Positions 3,878-5,086 of a stretch of DNA of 5,086 nt are shown here, piece after piece. Numbering within the stretch: the first letter of the stretch is position 1; every line of letters begins with the position of its first letter. The notes under the pieces were generated by a model that saw only the letters and a program-made list of their open reading frames with translations, was not told where the DNA came from and ran no database searches. Origin of the DNA: Candidatus Nomurabacteria bacterium (GTDB lineage Bacteria; Patescibacteriota; Minisyncoccia; Phycocordibacterales; UBA1006); assembly GCA_029882015.1 (NCBI GenBank), contig JAOULM010000039.1:1-5086 (forward strand), in the 5' to 3' direction. Both the position numbers and the translations under genes were made by a program.

Positions 3878-4552
3878 ATGAAAAAAATGATTTCTTTTTT
3901 TGGGATTGTAATTTTGTTTACTTCCTTAAATTTTGCCCAAAATGCGACCGATATATCAATGTGGGCAGGCAAGAATGTTACTGACGGTCAATTTTTCCCT
4001 GTTGCTTGGGTGATGCATAACCGCCCCAGCTCAACCATTGAAGTCAGATATGGTTTCGATGGGCAAAAAGTAATGTCTCTGTTGGCTGGGCCTGCCTTTG
4101 GAGAATTTGGCCCCGGTAAATGGTGGTTCAGCCCAGTTGCTGGATTGAACGTGGGAGGAATGGATGGATTTATGTTTTCATCTCATTTAATTGGGAATGA
4201 AAGTATTTTTTATCTGTATTCTCTTTCTCAAACACAAGCCCCATTTAATAATGTTGAAATAACTCCTGCGGTAAATGGAACACCAGCTGTTTATGAAAAT
4301 AAACAAATTTCCATCTATCATTGGACCGAGATACTTATTCAGCCTGTAAAATGGGTTCGGATTGGGCCTATGGAGCAAATAAATTGGTCCAAAGGAGAAG
4401 ACCCTGTTATTGATCTTGGTATGGCTGTAAAATTTATGTCCAAAGTAAAAGATATCCCGGTTTACGCAAAGGTTCTACTTTGGAACCCTTGGTTTATTAA
4501 CCAAGATAGATTTACTGTTATGGGGGGGGTGGGATTCAATTTGAGTCACTAA
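3878..4552 (+). CDS. Unrecognised secreted protein, possibly beta-rich
   Basis: I do not recognise this 224-residue protein. Residues 1-20 form a clear signal peptide (MKKMISFFGIVILFTSLNFA, then QN), so it is exported. The mature part has no cysteine and no further membrane helix. It is rich in aromatic residues, Gly and Asn, and many segments alternate polar and hydrophobic residues (for example STIEVRYGF at 52-60, VYAKVLLWNPWF at 195-206). The end, FTVMGGVGFNLSH, recalls the last strand of a beta-barrel, which would be odd in a CPR cell thought to lack an outer membrane. The NFAQ cleavage region and A-rich leader without a Shine-Dalgarno resemble Bacteroidota or Ignavibacteria genes, so transfer is possible. 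A run of eight G lies in the gene at 4522-4529. It has its own promoter and terminator and so is probably monocistronic. Confidence 0.75.
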   Translation: MKKMISFFGIVILFTSLNFAQNATDISMWAGKNVTDGQFFPVAWVMHNRPSSTIEVRYGFDGQKVMSLLAGPAFGEFGPGKWWFSPVAGLNVGGMDGFMFSSHLIGNESIFYLYSLSQTQAPFNNVEITPAVNGTPAVYENKQISIYHWTEILIQPVKWVRIGPMEQINWSKGEDPVIDLGMAVKFMSKVKDIPVYAKVLLWNPWFINQDRFTVMGGVGFNLSH

Positions 4553-4571
4553 GGAAAAAATCACATATTTT

Positions 4572-4598
4572 AAAGCCCGGCAATTGTCGGGCTTTTTT
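4572..4598 (+). terminator. Rho-independent terminator of the secreted-protein gene
   Basis: AAAGCCCG (4572-4579) pairs with CGGGCTTT (4588-4595), enclosing the short palindrome CAATTG. The T-tract runs 4593-4598. It lies 19 bp after the stop codon. Confidence 0.9.
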
Positions 4599-4599
4599 C

Positions 4600-4627
4600 T
4601 TGCAAAAAAGCATAAAAAAAGTATACT
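4600..4627 (+). promoter_or_regulatory. Promoter of the atp region
   Basis: TTGCAA (4600-4605), a 16-bp spacer and TATACT (4622-4627) form a good promoter immediately after the preceding terminator. Transcription should begin near 4633-4635, inside the left arm of the next hairpin. Confidence 0.7.
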
Positions 4628-4630
4628 AGG

Positions 4631-4658
4631 GGCGTGTCATTGATGGCACGCCTTTTTT
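4631..4658 (+). terminator. Terminator-like hairpin just after the promoter, possible attenuator
   Basis: GGCGTGTC (4631-4638) pairs with GGCACGCC (4645-4652) with one G-U pair and the loop ATTGAT, followed by six T. If transcription starts at 4631-4632 the whole hairpin forms; from 4634 only five pairs remain. It could attenuate the atp operon or act as a second terminator for the upstream gene. It overlaps a possible leaderless GTG start at 4634. Confidence 0.6.
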
Positions 4659-4708
4659 ATTTACTTCGCCAAGCGACAGAATCTAAAAGATGGTTAACTA
4701 TACCAAGT

Positions 4709-5023
4709 ATGGATAAACCAACTATTACCAAAAAAGAAAAATCAGTAGAGTTAAAGGCTCTTGAAACTGAACGTGAGCGACGCGTTACCCGTGTGTTTTG
4801 GCTTGGTTTTGAGATACTTCTTATTTTTGGGATACCCGCAGGTTTGGGGGCATGGTTTGGATCTAGGTATGAAAATTCAAATATTCTAATGGGTGTTCTA
4901 TTAGGAACGTTTATTTTGTCGTGGATTATTGTGTCGGTTCGATACCGCAAGATTTCGGCTCAAATGAAAACATTGGATGACATGATTCGCGCAAAAAAAC
5001 GCGAAGAGGGAATAATCGAATAA
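4709..5023 (+). CDS. AtpI-like small membrane protein of the F-type ATP synthase operon
   Basis: This 104-residue protein has a charged N-terminus (about 1-27), two membrane helices (about 28-50 and 58-77) and a basic cytoplasmic tail. The pattern GFEILLIFGIPAGLGAWFGS followed by the second helix MGVLLGTFILSWIIV fits the AtpI / ATPase_gene1 family. Those proteins precede F0 genes and are thought to help assemble the c-ring or carry Mg2+/Ca2+. The next gene starts 6 bp after the stop codon, as in an operon. The start is uncertain. ATG 4709 gives a normal-sized protein but has no Shine-Dalgarno. The in-frame GTG at 4634 lies 6 nt after a -10 box, where a leaderless start would be, and would add 25 residues, part of them encoded by the hairpin. 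Similarity in sequence is weak in this family, so the name rests on topology and context. Confidence 0.72.
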   Translation: MDKPTITKKEKSVELKALETERERRVTRVFWLGFEILLIFGIPAGLGAWFGSRYENSNILMGVLLGTFILSWIIVSVRYRKISAQMKTLDDMIRAKKREEGIIE

Positions 5024-5029
5024 TAAATT

Positions 5030-5086
5030 ATGGGTGAATTTTTTGCAAAACTTGGAATTATACGTGATATTACTCCGCTAGAACCG
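5030..5086 (+). CDS. atpB: Start of a gene, probably ATP synthase F0 subunit a (partial)
   Basis: Only 19 codons are in the window: MGEFFAKLGIIRDITPLEP. The frame stays open to the window edge. Position directly after an AtpI-like gene, and the I-x-P-L-x-P pattern seen near the N-terminus of many subunit a proteins, suggest atpB, the proton-channel subunit. With so little sequence this is mainly a context call. No Shine-Dalgarno is seen close to the ATG; translation may be coupled to the upstream gene. Confidence 0.55.
   Translation, partial: MGEFFAKLGIIRDITPLEP

Noticed and set aside
4187..4950. Two - strand open frames opposite the secreted-protein and AtpI-like genes
   Set aside because: They are antisense shadows of better-supported + strand genes.

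Overview
The window reads as a chromosomal piece of a Patescibacteria (Candidate Phyla Radiation) bacterium, probably of Parcubacteria type. This is an inference from style rather than from a marker tree. Genes are short, and promoters sit so close to start codons that several mRNAs look leaderless, with no Shine-Dalgarno sites. The L31 is the cysteine-free form with a Lys/Ala tail, RF1 has a short N-terminal domain, and the tRNA does not encode its CCA end. Small palindromic repeats fill most intergenic gaps. All five complete genes lie on the + strand and end in TAA.

Layout: 22-1371 encodes a secreted coiled-coil protein with a lytic transglycosylase (SLT) domain. A short palindromic repeat follows it. 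1538-1864 is ribosomal protein L31 (rpmE), with its own promoter and terminator. A 60-bp palindrome then leads into prfA (release factor 1, 2001-2978). A second copy of the first repeat family lies directly after prfA. About 330 bp without a gene follow, containing several hairpins. Next come a promoter, a tRNA-Ile(GAT) gene (3416-3489) and a perfect palindromic terminator.

The most unusual part is 3468-3757. The 3' tail of the tRNA, the terminator hairpin and an inverted copy of the T-arm are repeated as a module with a period of 195 bp. The two hairpins have different sequences but are both perfectly paired. A consensus sigma-70 promoter then drives an unrecognised secreted protein (3878-4552) that looks unlike its neighbours. 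After its terminator, a second strong promoter overlaps a terminator-like hairpin, a possible attenuator. Downstream are an AtpI-like membrane protein (4709-5023) and the first codons of what is probably atpB, the start of an F-type ATP synthase operon.

Functionally, the middle genes serve translation (L31, RF1, tRNA-Ile), the left gene cell-wall remodelling and the right end ATP synthase. Promoters and terminators separate nearly every gene, so only the atp genes at the right edge look like an operon.
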